Made by a program: the position numbers and the translations under genes. From Aquarana catesbeiana (Eukaryota; Chordata; Amphibia; Anura; Ranidae), in the NCBI RefSeq assembly GCF_042186555.1, contig NC_133324.1, forward strand, positions 6,613,758 to 6,677,757: a stretch of 64,000 nt of DNA, read 5' to 3'. Shown here piece by piece: positions 12,406 to 25,137 of this stretch (the first letter of the stretch is position 1; each line of letters begins with the position of its first letter). Below the pieces are notes generated by a model. That model was not told the origin of the DNA and did no database searches. It saw only the letters and a list, made by a program, of their open reading frames with translations.

Positions 12406-12516
12406 ATGACAACACTGTGGGTCCTGTCCTGCCTGGTCCTGCTCAGCGGAGCCTATGGTGAGTACAAGTACTGGATGTTTGTAGAACACTGTATATAATA
12501 TATATTTCTTTTTTAC

Positions 12517-12580
<64 letters not shown>

Positions 12581-15500
12581 TATAAAATATTGTAGACACA
12601 TACATTCATAGAGCATATGTACAACGTAGTACATTGATCTGAATATGTGGAAAGGCTTGTGGCAATCTCTATCTTATTGATCACACCACAGAAACGTTCT
12701 AAAGGATTAAATTCAGCTTCAAAAATGAATTTCCCATCCACTATGGATAAAACAATGATAGCCTGGCCCTGATTATTTTATTGCTATATTAAGGATCGTA
12801 TGAAAGCAGTGGAAGTGGAAAAACGATAAAAAAAGACTTCAAACCCAAACAGACGTTGTGTTGTATTATATGGTAATGTGTAACAATGTATTACTGGCAG
12901 TTATAATAAGAATGTGTTTTTCTCAGGTTGCGGTGTTCCCACCATCAGGCCTCATATCTCCGACAACGCCAGGATTGTGAATGGAGAAAACGCCGTCCCT
13001 GGTTCTTGGCCATGGCAGGTGTCTATTCAGGTACGATGATCTCATAACACATCTTGTCTTTCTTTCTAAATTATAACATTTCTGGGTTTATTGTTCATTT
13101 CTAGGGATCTGTTGGGTCAGAATGTCATCCATTGTGTTCAAACACACGCCCCCCACCCCATCCCCCAGATATAGAGCTTCCCATGGACACAATTTAGAAT
13201 TTCACTGACTGAATGTTTTACTTGTCGATTCCAAACTGAAAGATTTAACATAACACAGCCCTCCTAGGAAAGCTAAGTGGGAGGAGGCAGGGGTAAGTGA
13301 CAACCCTCTTCATAAAGCAAAGGGGGGAGGGGAAGGTGATAAGATGTCTCCCAACAAAGAACATCAAGGAGTAGGAGATGGCCCTTAGAAGCCTCTAGAA
13401 GATGATCAACATGTGATCAGAGAAGGTAGACACCATCCGAAGAGGTGGAGGGTATGTGGAGATTCTTCCAACTTTTATCCTCAAGGGCAGAACCTCTCTA
13501 AAATGGACCTAGATTCCAATAAAAGAAAAGTCTATAGTGTTGCTGGCATGGATAAATAATAACAATAGGAGGGCTGAAGGTCCTGTTTTAGGTTTCTTCC
13601 AGTGTTAGCAGCATGTCTGATTGCCTAGACAATTAGTCATGTGATCTGAAGCTGAAGGGAAATGTCAGAGGCCAGAATGGATGGTCCTCTTCTCCAGGAA
13701 GAACCCAGTGAGCAGGATAAAGGGAAAATGGAGCAGCATTTTCTCCACGAAAGATACATACTCAGATTTTGCAATAATTGGAGTATTTTATATCAGTCTG
13801 GAGTTCAGCTTTAGATACTGGTAATGTCATCTATGTACCTCGAATCTTCCCTCTGGATTTGTCTTCTAGAACACCCTAGTAATGAATATTGGGGCTTTGT
13901 AAAGCTTCTTTGCACCACTCCAAAGTGGCACCCCTCTGTAACTTTAACATTCTTCAGTTTTCTATGGGGGGAGAATCTTCATGGGGTAGGTGAAATAATC
14001 TCTATATATAAAGCAATGACCTCATGACTCTTCGTCCACAGAACAGCACTAGATTCCACTTTTGTGGCGGCTCCGTCATCAACAGTCTCTGGGTTGTCAC
14101 TGCTGCCCATTGTGAAGTCATGTGAGTCTTATATGATAATATTCTACTGCAAGGTCAACTTTCACTGCAATGCTTTACTGGGGATTTGTCCATCCAGAGC
14201 CTCTGGTTAATAGTTCAGACATATCCTAAATATAGAGAAATGTATCCAACTGTCCATCCAGAGCCTCTGGCTTATTATACATCCTTAATTAAGAGACATT
14301 TATCCAACTGTCCACCCAGAGTCTCTGGTTTATAGACCAGATACATCCTAAATATAGAACAATTTATCCAACTGTCCATCCAGAGCCCCTGGCTTATAGA
14401 ATGGATACATCCTAAATATAGAACCATTTATTCAACTGTCCATCCAGAGCCTCTGGTTTATAGATCAGATACATCCTAAATAAAGAGCCATTTATCCAAC
14501 TGTCCATCCAGAGTCTCTGGTTTATAGACCAGACACATCCTAAATATAGAACCATTTATCCAACTGTTTATTCAGAGCCTCTGGTTTGTAGACCAGAGTC
14601 ATCCTAAATAAAGATCATTTTTTTCAAATGTGCACTCAGAGCCTCTGGATTATAGATCAGATACAATATAGAGACATATATTCAATTTACAACTGACTGT
14701 AATTCACATTATTACAAGATGTAGAAGGTAGGGGGCTGTATAAAGTAGAGGGATGTGGATAGTATGAGTAGTATAGTCTCTGACCCATTACTAAATTACT
14801 GTGACACTGCCAGGCATTTCCCCATGTATGGAGCAAATATGGTTAAGTTTGAAAGCCATAGATACCATGATACCGAACCGTTTACCAAAGACCTATTATG
14901 TTTGTCTTCCATCCAGATCTTCTGACCTTGTGGTCCTGGGTGCATTCGACCTTTTATCCAATGCTGAGCCCATCCAGGTCAAGTCCGTCGGCAGAGTAAG
15001 TTCTTATTACTAAAGGAGAACTCAAATTTTTTTATGTTTTAGACGTGAGAAGGTGATCAGTGTCATCAATGTGTCTTCTAAGCTTTCTTCCTATGTAGAG
15101 AATGTAGTGATATATGTATGGGTGGGCAGACTTATTTCTTATTACATTTAAAGACTACAAGTGCCTTATAAATGGGGCTTTGTTTCCTCTTGAGTCCCGA
15201 AGCAGGAAAGCCGTTAAAGTGGACCTCCAGCCTTCTCTTCAGTCTTGATTGTAATTTCTTACTTTGATTTCACTGAACACAGTGAGCTTCACACAATGTG
15301 CATTAGAAGCTGTAGCAAGTTGGATAGAGGCCGCCTTTTTTCCTGGCTGGAGGACATCCATCATCATCATCTAGCCAGGAAGTAGCCGACCTTGGATCTC
15401 TAGATGTGGTGAAACTGCAAATCCCATCGTGCCTCAGCCTCTGGGAGTCATGTCTGTGGCTTCCAGAGTCTTGCAATGCCTTCTGTAATTTATAGTTTAA

Positions 15501-18500
15501 CCAAAGCTGGTGTGCTGAGGTTGCTTACCCCCTTGTGTCCCATTGTTTAAAGCAGTGGCATGGCCAACGTAAGTGTTCAAATTGTCAGCAGAGTTTCCTC
15601 TGATTTACAAGTGACATGGAGTTCTGGCACTTCCATCACTTTTTTAGACCAGGGACTTTTTCCACTTCCCTCAACTTAATATAACATATGATGGCGGTTT
15701 AAGGTGGAGACAACTCTCAGTATGATGTTAATAGAAGAATAAAAGATGACAAGTAAGCAGATTAAACTACAAACTGAGAAGGTTCAGAGGAACAACTATT
15801 ACAAGTTCAGAAGAAGATTTTGATTTATTAAAGTCTATAAAAACATTAATCCTTATTATAACTTTTCTCAGTTCTTCAGTCACCCGCAGTACAACGCCAG
15901 GACCTTTGTCAATGACATCGCTCTGATCAAGCTTTCCAGTCCCGCCACCCTCAATGACCGCGTGTCTCCTGTGTGTCTCGCTGCTTCCTCTGATGTCTTC
16001 AATGTGGGAGAAAAATGCCTCACCAGCGGATGGGGATACACCGATGCTGCCAGTAAGGGGATTAGAATAGCAAAAAATACAAAGTGTTACCCTGATTAAC
16101 ACCTGGGAATACAAACGTGGTCTCCTACAGAGGGTTGTGCATAAAGATGTCTAGAGCTTATATAATTCTTCTCCATTTCTCTCTCAGCAAAAGCTAAGCC
16201 AGCTAAACTCCAGCAGACGGCCCTTCCTCTTCTTACCAACACTCAGTGCCAGAGATACTTCGGAACCAAAATTCAATCCTCCATGATCTGCGCTGGTGCC
16301 TTCGGTGCCACCTCTTGCATGGTACGATGGTCTACAGATTCTATTCTATTGACCAGTGTTAGCGTTTTTTACACAATTTTGAACAGAACAAATGCTTAAG
16401 GATGCAGTTGGTTCAATTTATATGAGGCAGAACAATCTATGTAGCCTGACAATCATTCATAGAGTATTTTATATATATATTATTTTAGGACTGAATATTA
16501 CATAAATTCTAATGAGTACTGATGAGTAAATACTTCATGATTTGCTCCACCATTGATGGTCCCATGTTCTGTTTCTTACGGTGAATTATCTTCTGCATTA
16601 TGCTAAGTGGTGTATTTAGGTTTTGTGCTGCCCTAGTCCTGACTAAACTCATGCACCCCCTAATTTAAATATGACCCACCCCTTCCTGTCAATGCTACAC
16701 CTCCTCCTGTTTAAGACCTTCCCTGTCATCTGAAAACCACACCCCTTCATCTTTAGGCTCCACCTCTTCCTCTTTCTATACTAAAAGTGGGTACCAAGTG
16801 CAACCTGATCAGTGCCCATCAGCGCAGCCTCACCAGTGCCCACCAATGCAGCCTCACCAGTGCCAAATAAGGGTCTCCAATTGCATTCTAATTGTACCTG
16901 GCCTGGGCGTTCCCCTCGTCCTGCTCTCTCCTATCAACACAGAGCCTGGGCCGGGAGGAAGTTGTGATATGTAAGGATGCCACGGAGGAGGGTAGGCAGA
17001 GCATTAGGCAGATGCACTGCACAGGTTTACACAGTTATGCCTCTCAGCTTTTTCCTAATAAACTTCTTAGGAACAAAGTGGATGGATGGGAAAGCATTGG
17101 CTACTGGCAGCTTTCTTATTCTGGCTGCTGGGCTTTAAACTTACCGTCCAAACATCCAGAGCCATCTTAGTAACATCCTGGGACACTGGGCAAAGTAATG
17201 CACTGGGGCCCCTACAAGCCTGCAATAATCTTTGCACCTACTCTCAAGAATTACAACCCATTATTACTAAAGGCAACTCTCTCAACTTTCTCACTGAGGT
17301 GGTTTTCAGGTATTTTAGCTCTAGAAATAGCCTCTAAATAACGCCTGAAAACTGCCTCCCCATTCATTTCAGTGTTATTTTTTTTACACTGGGGTGGTGC
17401 GCTCGTGGGACCTTAGAAAATTCCTGCAAGCAGCATCTTTGGGGCGGTTTGAGAGCGCTGTATACTGCGCTCCTAACCCCACCTGCCCTTTGCAATGAAT
17501 GGGCAGTGCTTCCGAAGTGCCTGAAAAGTGCCGCGGAAGCGCCGCCACACAGGCGGTTTTAACCCCTTCTTTAGGGTTAAAAGCACCCTGCTAGCAGCCG
17601 AAAAGTGATGCTAAAACAACAGTAGAGCACTTGCTAAAACAAGCAGCGCTTTACCGCTAAAGCAGCCGCGGCCCCAGTGTGAAAGTAGCCTAACATACAC
17701 ACAGAAAGTGTGTCTGTGTGTGCATCAGGGGTCGGAGTATGGATGCAGCTGATGGGGCAGGCACAAACAGAGATTGAAGGTGGGGCAAAGTCATTGGCCT
17801 TTTCAGCAAACCGCTGTTCACTCCAGATAGAGACATGTGTAATTAAAAAGACACAAAAAAAAGAAAAATAAATATCCGTCAGTCTTAAATGTAGTCAGCA
17901 GGATGGACACTAAAATCCAGACTCATCTATAATGAGAAATGACACTTTTCTTCATACGTCAGAAGGCAGCATTAGCCATACAGGTAGCTATGAAAGGTGA
18001 ACCACATATACAAGCAGACACCAGGTGTTAAATGCCATTGATTCCAGAAGCACCAGCCTGCAGATATTGATCTGTAAGTCCTAATGTACACGGGACGCTC
18101 AGGCAACCTCTTCTGAATGGTTTTCTTGACAGCTTGAAACCGGCGTTTAAAAATGTCCGTTAAGCCGCGTTTAGTCTGGTTTAGCTGCGTTTTGCCTTGT
18201 TCATGTCAAGACAACATCATTAGACCTTCAAATAAAACAGGGCACCTTTAAAAACGCTACTAAACTAAAATGGGCCTAAATGCCAGTACCGCGTTTAGGC
18301 GCGTCTGTCGCCTGAAACGTCGGGAACATCGGCGTCTGAACCCATTTTTTTGCCTTCAAAGAAAAGCCTCTAAACGCAACTGCCTAAAAACTGCATTAAA
18401 CGACCATGTGTACATTTATACATAAGCTAAGATTGGATGAGTTCAGGGGCAGCGGAAAAAAGCGTCCAACTGCCTCTGAACGTTTGTTTAGGTAAGCGGC

Positions 18501-21500
18501 AGTGTACATGTGTCCATTGTAGCAGAGTAGAGAAGCGCAGCCCTCTCCAGAGTAGAGAAGCACAGCCCTCTCCAGAGTAGAGAAGCACAGCCCTCTCCAG
18601 AGTAGAGAAGCACAGCCCTCTCCAGAGTAGAGAAGCACAGCCCTCTCCAGAGTAGAGAAGCACAGCCCTCTCCAGAGTAGAGAAGCACAGCCCTCTCCAG
18701 AGTAGAGAAGCGCAGTCCTCTCCAGAGTAGAGAAGCGCAGCCCTCTCCAGAGTAGAGAAGCGCAGCCCTCTCCAGAGTAGAGAAGCGCAGCCCTCTCCAG
18801 AGTAGAGAAGCGCAGCCCTCTCCAGAGTAGAGAAGCGCAGTCCTCTCCAGAGTAGAGAAGCACAGCCCTCTCCAGAGTAGAGAAGCACAGCCCTCTCCAG
18901 AGTAGAGAAGCGCAGCCCTCTCCAGAGTAGAGAAGCACAGCCCTCTCCAGAGTAGAGAAGCGCAGTCCTCTCCAGAGTAGAGAAGCACAGCCCTCTCCAG
19001 AGTAGAGAAGCGCAGCCCTCTCCAGAGTAGAGAAGCACAGCCCTCTCCAGAGTAGAGAAGCGCAGCCCCCTCCAGAGTAGAGAAGCGCAGCCCTCTCCAG
19101 AGTAGAGAAGCGCAGCCCTCTCCAGAGTAGAGAAGCGCAGCCCTCTCCAGAGTAGAGAAGCGCAGCCCTCTCCAGAGTAGAGAAGCGCAGTCCTCTCCAG
19201 AGTAGAGAAGCACAGCCCTCTCCAGAGTAGAGAAGCACAGCCCTCTCCAGAGTAGAGAAGCGCAGCCCTCTCCAGAGTAGAGAAGCACAGCCCTCTCCAG
19301 AGTAGAGAAGCACAGCCCTCTCCAGAGTAGAGAAGCACAGCCCTCTCCAGAGTAGAGAAGCGCAGCCCTCTCCAGAGTAGAGAAGCACAGCCCTCTCCAG
19401 AGTAGAGAAGCGCAGCCCTCTCCAGAGTAGAGAAGCACAGCCCTCTCCAGAGTAGAGAAGCGCAGCCCTCTCCAGAGTAGAGAAGCGCAGCCCTCTCCAG
19501 AGTAGAGAAGCACAGTCCTCTCCAGAGTAGAGAAGCACAGCCCTCTCCAGAGTAGAGAAGCGCAGTCCTCTCCAGAGTAGAGAAGCACAGCCCTCTCCAG
19601 AGTAGAGAAGCGCAGTCCTCTCCAGAGTAGAGAAGCACAGCCCTCTCCAGAGTAGAGAAGCAGAGCACTCTCCAGAGTAGAGAAGCATAGAGAAGCACAG
19701 CCCTCTCCAGAGTAGAGAAGAGCAGCCCTCTCCAGAGTAGAGAAGCACAGCCCTCTCCAGAGTAGAGAAGCACAGCCCTCTCCAGAGTAGAGAAGCACAG
19801 CCCTCTCCGGAGTAGAGAAGCACAGCCCTCTCCAGAGTAGAGAAGCGCAGCCCTCTCCAGAGTAGAGAAGCACAGAGGGTTAATGACCAGAGAGTCTCTA
19901 TTTCAGATAACAGGGGATAGGAGAAAGTCGGAAAGCTGGAGCACAGATAAACGGCATGAAGTTTGGACTTGGAGAGACAGATTGTGAAGAGGATCGGTAT
20001 CTTACTCTCACCCCCTCCAAAATATACACTATGTACTTAGGTCCACTGCTGAAGCCACAATCCTACTGGCCCACCTGGAGAAGCTGACCAGCTCAGGGAG
20101 GGGGAAGAGGAGGACGGGGGGGAGGGAACTGTCACGCTTTATGCTCCATGAGAGAGACAGGCGCTCTCCGAACACTGCAGACAGCAACTAGGGCAGTGAA
20201 TGGGCTGACTCAGGAGGAGGGAAGGGTTTTTTTTTTTTGTGCAGGGGTGCCGCCCCCCCACAAAGTGCCGCCCTAGGCCTGGGCCAAAATACAGCACTGA
20301 TTATGTTGTGTGGCGAGGGGTTCTTTTAGACCCCTTAATGGTTCATATATGTGTTTCATGCTTTGTTCCCGAGTTCAAGTTCTCCTCTGAGACCTGTTAA
20401 TGTTTTTTTTTGTGAAAGAATATATAAGATGGCACTGGGCTTGGCCTTGTGGTTGAGCAGTGCCATCATGGTGTAGATGACCTTACATGGATCCATGCAA
20501 AGTCCAAAAATGGGCAATTATGATATAAGGACATCTTAAAATGTATGTCCAACAATGATTTTTATTTAGTTTCCAAGTTTGCATAGAGTGGGGAAGGAGG
20601 AGAAGCCCTGTCGGAATTTTACTTCTATTGATGGCTCCCTTTATGAAATCTCCCCTCACTTTCTGTCTTGATGAAAACAGTTTACTAAACATGAAGACAA
20701 TACAGACAGAAAGAAAAAAAAAAAAACTATGACGAGGAGAACAGGACATCTGATTTTTATTCCTGTTTGTGTCCCTGTTGATGAGTTCCCCTGACTTCCT
20801 GTCTGGGGAAACATTGTCAGCTGAACAGGAAGTGAGGGGAAATCTCTCTAGTAGAGCCCTGAATAGCAATGAAAACCTGACAGAAGTTCTAATCCTTAAC
20901 CACTCCATCACAAATTAATAAAAATGGATTGACATCCACACAAGTATCATGCAATTGCCTACTGGTCTACTCACTGGCTTAAACTTCTTGTGACGTGGGA
21001 GTGAACTGGTAAATGGTTCAAAGGACCCCTTACAAGTTGATACTCACATCAGATCACTTGTTGGTGAATTGGGTATTATTTGCTGTCTGTGTCCTGCTGG
21101 GAAGATTTTCTTTCATTTCCTGTCCTGGAGATGCAACAGGAAGTGACAGGAAACCTCATCAGAGTGAATGGATTTCCCATCTTAGAGCATTGTCATAGGA
21201 ACATTTGTCCCCATTGGAGGATTTCCCATCACCTCTTGTTCTGGTGACTACTCTAAAATATTGGATTTCTCATCAACTGTGGGTGAATGTCTCCAATGGG
21301 TACAAAGACAGCAATAAAAACTTGACAAATGGTCCAACCTTTCCACACTCCACCCAAAACTGAAAAATGCCTTTACATTCCCTTTACACCCAGCAGACTC
21401 AATATAATACTGACCACCAATTATGGCTTCTCTTAGAAATGTATGTTCACCTCAAAAGACAATACTTAGAACCACATTGCAATCCAAATACTGGTCCCAT

Positions 21501-21820
21501 TTATATATACAGGGCTGAGCCCCACACTCAGGTTGTGGTAAGTAGATGATATTATTTCATGACTCCATAGTTGTGTAAGAAATGAAGACCAGAGATGTCA
21601 CACATACATTCATCACCATGAGAACTCTTCTATCATTTCTGGTTTTGTTCCTTTTCAGGGTGACTCTGGTGGACCCCTTGTGTGTGAGAGGAACGGAGCC
21701 TGGACCCTGACCGGTGTTGTGTCCTTTGGACTTGGCACCTGCTCTCCATCTTATCCCGGAGTTTACGCCCGCGTCACCTCCCTCACATCCTGGGTGGACC
21801 AGACTGTTGCCTCCAACTAA
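12406..21820 (+). CDS. ctrl: Chymotrypsinogen (CTRL/CTRB-like), intact seven-exon gene
   Basis: Secreted zymogen of a digestive endopeptidase of family S1A. Exons: 12406-12457, 12927-13030, 14042-14121, 14917-14995, 15872-16052, 16188-16321, 21659-21820. All introns are GT-AG. The joined frame is 792 nt, or 263 residues, the family's usual length. Residues 1-18 are a signal peptide and activation is at NAR33|I34VNGE. The catalytic triad is His75 (TAAHC), Asp120 (NDIAL) and Ser213 (GDSGGP), exactly the chymotrypsin number plus 18. All ten cysteines needed for five disulfides are present. A segment like SNAEPIQV and the VSPVCLA stretch recall CTRL more than CTRB. Oddities: Thr at position 189 (Ser in bovine chymotrypsin) at the base of the S1 pocket, Phe for Trp at 215, and an NST sequon at residues 53-55. 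Intron 6 is swollen by a hAT-like element and a minisatellite. It is the only complete copy in the cluster. Confidence 0.95.
12512..12575. repeat. (TA)n microsatellite in intron 1 of copy B
   Basis: Nearly uninterrupted alternating TA, broken by one tatg. Short in-frame YIYI peptides on the other strand are an artefact of it. Confidence 0.9.
14180..14665. repeat. 64-bp intronic minisatellite in intron 3 of copy B
   Basis: About seven to eight copies of a unit holding atccaactgtccatccagag, cctctggtttatagacc and atacatcctaaata. Successive atacatcc starts at 14341 and 14405 give the 64-bp period. Homologous arrays occupy intron 3 of copies A and E. Confidence 0.9.
16605..20299. mobile_element. 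hAT-like element expanded by a minisatellite (intron 6 of copy B)
   Basis: Termini agtggtgtatttagg and ccaaaatacagcactg are imperfect inverted repeats. They are flanked by an 8-bp near-duplication, attatgct (16597-16604) and attatgtt (20300-20307). No transposase is recognisable. The interior holds nested non-coding repeats (16900-18480) and the 25-bp minisatellite. Beyond 20307 ordinary intron 6 resumes, homologous to 3160-3320 in copy A. Confidence 0.65.
18528..19876. repeat. 25-bp minisatellite, about 54 copies
   Basis: The unit is agagtagagaagcacagccc plus tctcc. Successive ccctctccag starts at 18541, 18566 and 18591 give 25 bp. Variation is concentrated at a cac/cgc site and a gccc/gtcc site; one unit near 19680 is irregular. 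Because 25 is not a multiple of three, all three minus-strand frames stay open for ~450 codons with a 25-residue repeat. These are not genes. Confidence 0.97.
20308..21640. other. Distal intron 6 of copy B
   Basis: The first ~170 bp match intron 6 of copy A. The rest includes AT-rich sequence and short self-similar segments (aggaaattcc, cctgtcctgg type). I recognise no gene. Confidence 0.5.
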
Positions 21821-21851
21821 ATATCATCCTATGTATGTCCTTCTGATACTC

Positions 21852-21857
21852 AATAAA
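21852..21857 (+). terminator. Polyadenylation signal of copy B
   Basis: AATAAA 31 bases after the stop codon. The downstream flank (gatggctgtggggttttcc) is conserved in copies A and C. Confidence 0.85.
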
Positions 21858-22126
21858 GTAACTTTTATATTAATAGATGGCTGTGGGGTTTTCCTGAGAT
21901 TCATAAATTCACAAAATAAACAAGGAAACATATTAAACAAATGAAACAAAAAAAAAAAGAAAAGAGGTTAATATTAATTTTTAATAAACTAGAGGAAAAA
22001 AGCAAAGTAGAAATCTGCAGTAAAATAATAGTTGAAGAGAGAAGGGAAAGAAGATGTTAAAAAAAGCTGAAAAGGGTAAACTAAAAGTTATATAGTTGCT
22101 AAACAAAGAAAAAATAAATATATACA

Positions 22127-23569
22127 CAGTGCCTTAAAAAAATATTCATACCCCTTGAAATTTTCCACATTTTGTCATGTTACAACCAAAAACGTAAATG
22201 TATTTTATTGGGATTTTATATGATAGACCAACACAAAGTGTCACATAATTGTGAAGTGGAAGGAAAATGATAAATAATACAAATAAATATGTGAAAAGTG
22301 TGTGTGTGTGTGTGGGGGGGGGGGGGGATTTGTATTCAGCCCCCTTTACTCTGATACCCCTAACTAAAATCTTGTGGAACCAATTACCTTCAGAAGTCAC
22401 CAAATTAGTAAATAGAGTCCACCTGAGTGTAATTTATTCTCAGTATAAATACAGCTGTTCTGTGAAGCCCTCAGAGGTTTTTTAGAGAACCTTAGTGAAC
22501 AAACAGCATCATGAAGGCCAAGGAACACACAAGACAGGTCAGGAATAAAATTGTGGAGAAGTATAAAGCAGGGTTAGGTTATAAATAATTATCCCAATCT
22601 TTGAACATCTCATGCAGCTGTGTTCTATCCATCATCGGAAAATGGAAAGAGTATGGCACAACTGCAAACCTACCAAGACATGGCCGTCCACCTAAACTGA
22701 CCGGCCGGGCAAGGAGAGCATTCATCAGAGAAGAGCCAAGAGGTCCATGGTAACTCTGGAGGAGCTGCAGAGATCCACAGCTCAGGTGGGAGAATCTGTC
22801 CACAGGACAACTATTAGTCGTGTTCTCCACAAATCTGACCTTTATGGAAGAGTGACAAGAAGAAAGACATTGGTGAAAGAAAGTCATAAGAAGTCCTGTT
22901 TGTAGTTTGTGAAAAGCCATGTGGAGGACACAGCAAACATGTGGAAGAAGGTAATCTGGTCAGACGAGACCAAAATTCAACTTATTGGCCTAAAAGCAAA
23001 ACGCTATGTGTGGCGGAAAACTAACACTGCACATCACCCTTAAAACACCATCCCCACCGTGAAACATGGTGGTGGCAGCATCATGTGGTGGGGATGCTTT
23101 TCTTCAGCAGGGACAGGGAAGCTGGTCAGAGTTGATGGGAAGATGGATGGAGACAAATACAGGACAATCTTAGAAGAAAACCTTTTAGAGTCTACAAAAG
23201 ACTTGAGACTGGGGGGGAGGTTCATCTTCCAGCAGGACAACGACCCGAAACATCCAGCCAGAGCTACAATGGAATGGTTTAGATCAAAGTGTGCAAAGCT
23301 GGTAGAGACATCCCCAGAAAGACTTGCAGCTTTAATTTCAGCGAAAGGCGGTTCTACAAAGTATTGATTCGGGTGGGCTGAACACAAATGCCCTCCACAC
23401 TTTTCACATATTTATTTGTAAAATATGTTGAAAGCCATTTATCATGTTCCTTCCCCTTCACAATTATGTGCTACTTTGTGTTGGAAATAAAATACATTTA
23501 TGTTTTTGGCTGTAACATGACAAAATGTGGAAAATTACAAGGGGTATGAATACTTTTTTCAAGGCACTG
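22127..23569 (+). mobile_element. Tc1-like transposon, degenerate transposase
   Basis: Termini cagtgcctt and aaggcactg, with long inverted repeats reading toward tcataccccttgaaattttc. A TA follows the right end. The plus strand encodes a Tc1 DDE transposase with frameshifts. The N-terminal HTH region is near 22510-22700. The GGGSIM and GTGKLVRVDGKMDG segments and FQQDNDPKH (second catalytic Asp) lie at 23060-23260. An internal deletion then joins the FRSK region directly to the C-terminal KLVETSPERLAA region, losing the third catalytic acidic residue. A poly-G run interrupts the 5' part near 22314-22327. It is inactive. Confidence 0.9.
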
Positions 23570-23872
23570 TATAAATAATTGCAGAGTTGTTCTTCCTGTG
23601 ATAATATATGTACATTTGTACTGTGGGGACGGGGTAAAATGAAATGTTACCTGGTCACACTCCTCTCCTACACATACCTCCCCCATAATAATCTCCACAC
23701 TCCTTTCCTACACATGTAGACAGGTGCAGGTACTCTTCTGTCCTGTAGGTGGCACTGTGCCATTGTTACAGGGAAAAAGGAGTCTATAGTGGAAGTTTTC
23801 CCCTTAGACCTCATTGGTCCTCTCCCGGAAGGAAGGCGTCTGATTTCATGCTGAATTCTCAGGAGAGTTGAG
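23570..23872. other. Intergenic, nothing recognised
   Basis: Between two Tc1 copies. It contains two similar tcctacacat segments and no coding signal. Confidence 0.4.
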
Positions 23873-24432
23873 GCGGCCATCGTAACCCTGGAGGAGCTGC
23901 AGAGTTCCACAGCAGAGACTGGTGTATCAGTACATAGGACCACAATAAGCCGTACGCTCCATAGAGTTGGGCTTTATGGCAGAGTGGCCAGAAGAAAGAC
24001 ATTACTTTCAATAAAAAACAAAATGGCATGTTCTGAGTTTGGGAAAAGGCATGTGGGAGACTCCCAAAATGTATGGAGGAAGGTGCTCTGTTCTGATGAC
24101 ACTAAAATTGAACTTTTTGGCCATCAAAGAAAACGCTATGTCTGGTGCAAACCCAACAAATCACATCACCCAAAGAACACCATCCCCACCGTGAAACATG
24201 GTGGTGGCAGCATCATGCTGTGGGGATGTTTTTCAGCCGTCGGGACTGGGAAACTGGTCAGAGTTGAGGGAAAGATGGATGGTGCTAAATACAGGGATAT
24301 TCTTGAGCAAAACCTGTAGCACTCTGTGTGTGATTTGAGGCTAGGATGGAGGGTCACCTTCCAGCAGGACAATGACCCCAAACACACTGCTAAAGCAACA
24401 CTTGAGTGGTTTAATGGGAAACATGGAAATGT

Positions 24433-25137
24433 ACAAGGAGTGGGGTTGAAAGAGAAGGCAGAGCAAGGACCTCTCCAATAGGGTCCTGCCTCTTTCACAA
24501 AAATAAAGGGACTATTACGGTACCAAAAGAAAAGAACTTTGTATAAAAAATATATAAATTTATTTCAAAATTGATAATAAAAAAGTCCTACAGGGGACAT
24601 ATATTGTACATAGTCATGATTACACATACACAAACAATGATAATTATTTGCAGCATTGTTGACACTAAATTGATATAGCTAATGCCCACACAGATACATG
24701 GACAGAGGTTCTATAGTGTGATACTTGCAGACGTAACCTCTACGGTTTCGCGGTCACAGCCGCTTCTTCAGGAGGCGTCTGATAGCATGTGGTCTATGAA
24801 GATGAGAAACAATACAGTATCAACATGACAAGCAAAGTACATAAGTAGTTGTCACAGAGTACATGAGTAAAATTGGAGAACATAACTAGGATTTGACATT
24901 TGAAATTGCACTCACCAAACTATACCCCTGCAGGTTCTCTGGAGCGATGTTGTGAGACGCCCTCAGAGAGGCGTTCCCCCGGGGGCGGGCCAGGGAGGCA
25001 GATTGGGGTAATACTATTATAAAGAAATTTTTCAATGGGATGAGATTATTAGAAATTGAAATGGTGTGTTCTATTTAAAAATCACCCGGACGTGTCAAGA
25101 TTGGAGCAGAAAAGAATAGAGAAAAAGGGGGGGGGGG
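24433..25137 (-). repeat. Left pLTR of the Penelope element
   Basis: Inverted copy of 28529-29237. It contains a hammerhead motif on the minus strand, the same strand as the element's reading frame, downstream of it. It ends in the G-run that begins the purine tract. Confidence 0.9.
24728..24781 (-). ncRNA. Hammerhead ribozyme-like motif in left pLTR
   Basis: On the minus strand: CAGACG (24776-24781), CTGAAGA (24765-24771), stem II GCGG-loop-CCGC, GAAA (24746-24749), a CC/GG stem III, TTA (24734-24736), CGTCTG (24728-24733). Core and stems are intact. One extra A separates CTGAAGA from stem II, as in the other PLE copies here. Confidence 0.8.

Noticed and set aside
18396..19873. Three overlapping ~450-codon minus-strand frames
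   Set aside because: They are readings of a 25-bp tandem repeat in all three frames; the near-identical peptide in each frame shows they are artefacts.
18525..19880. CRISPR-like array
   Set aside because: Units are contiguous without spacers and the genome is vertebrate.
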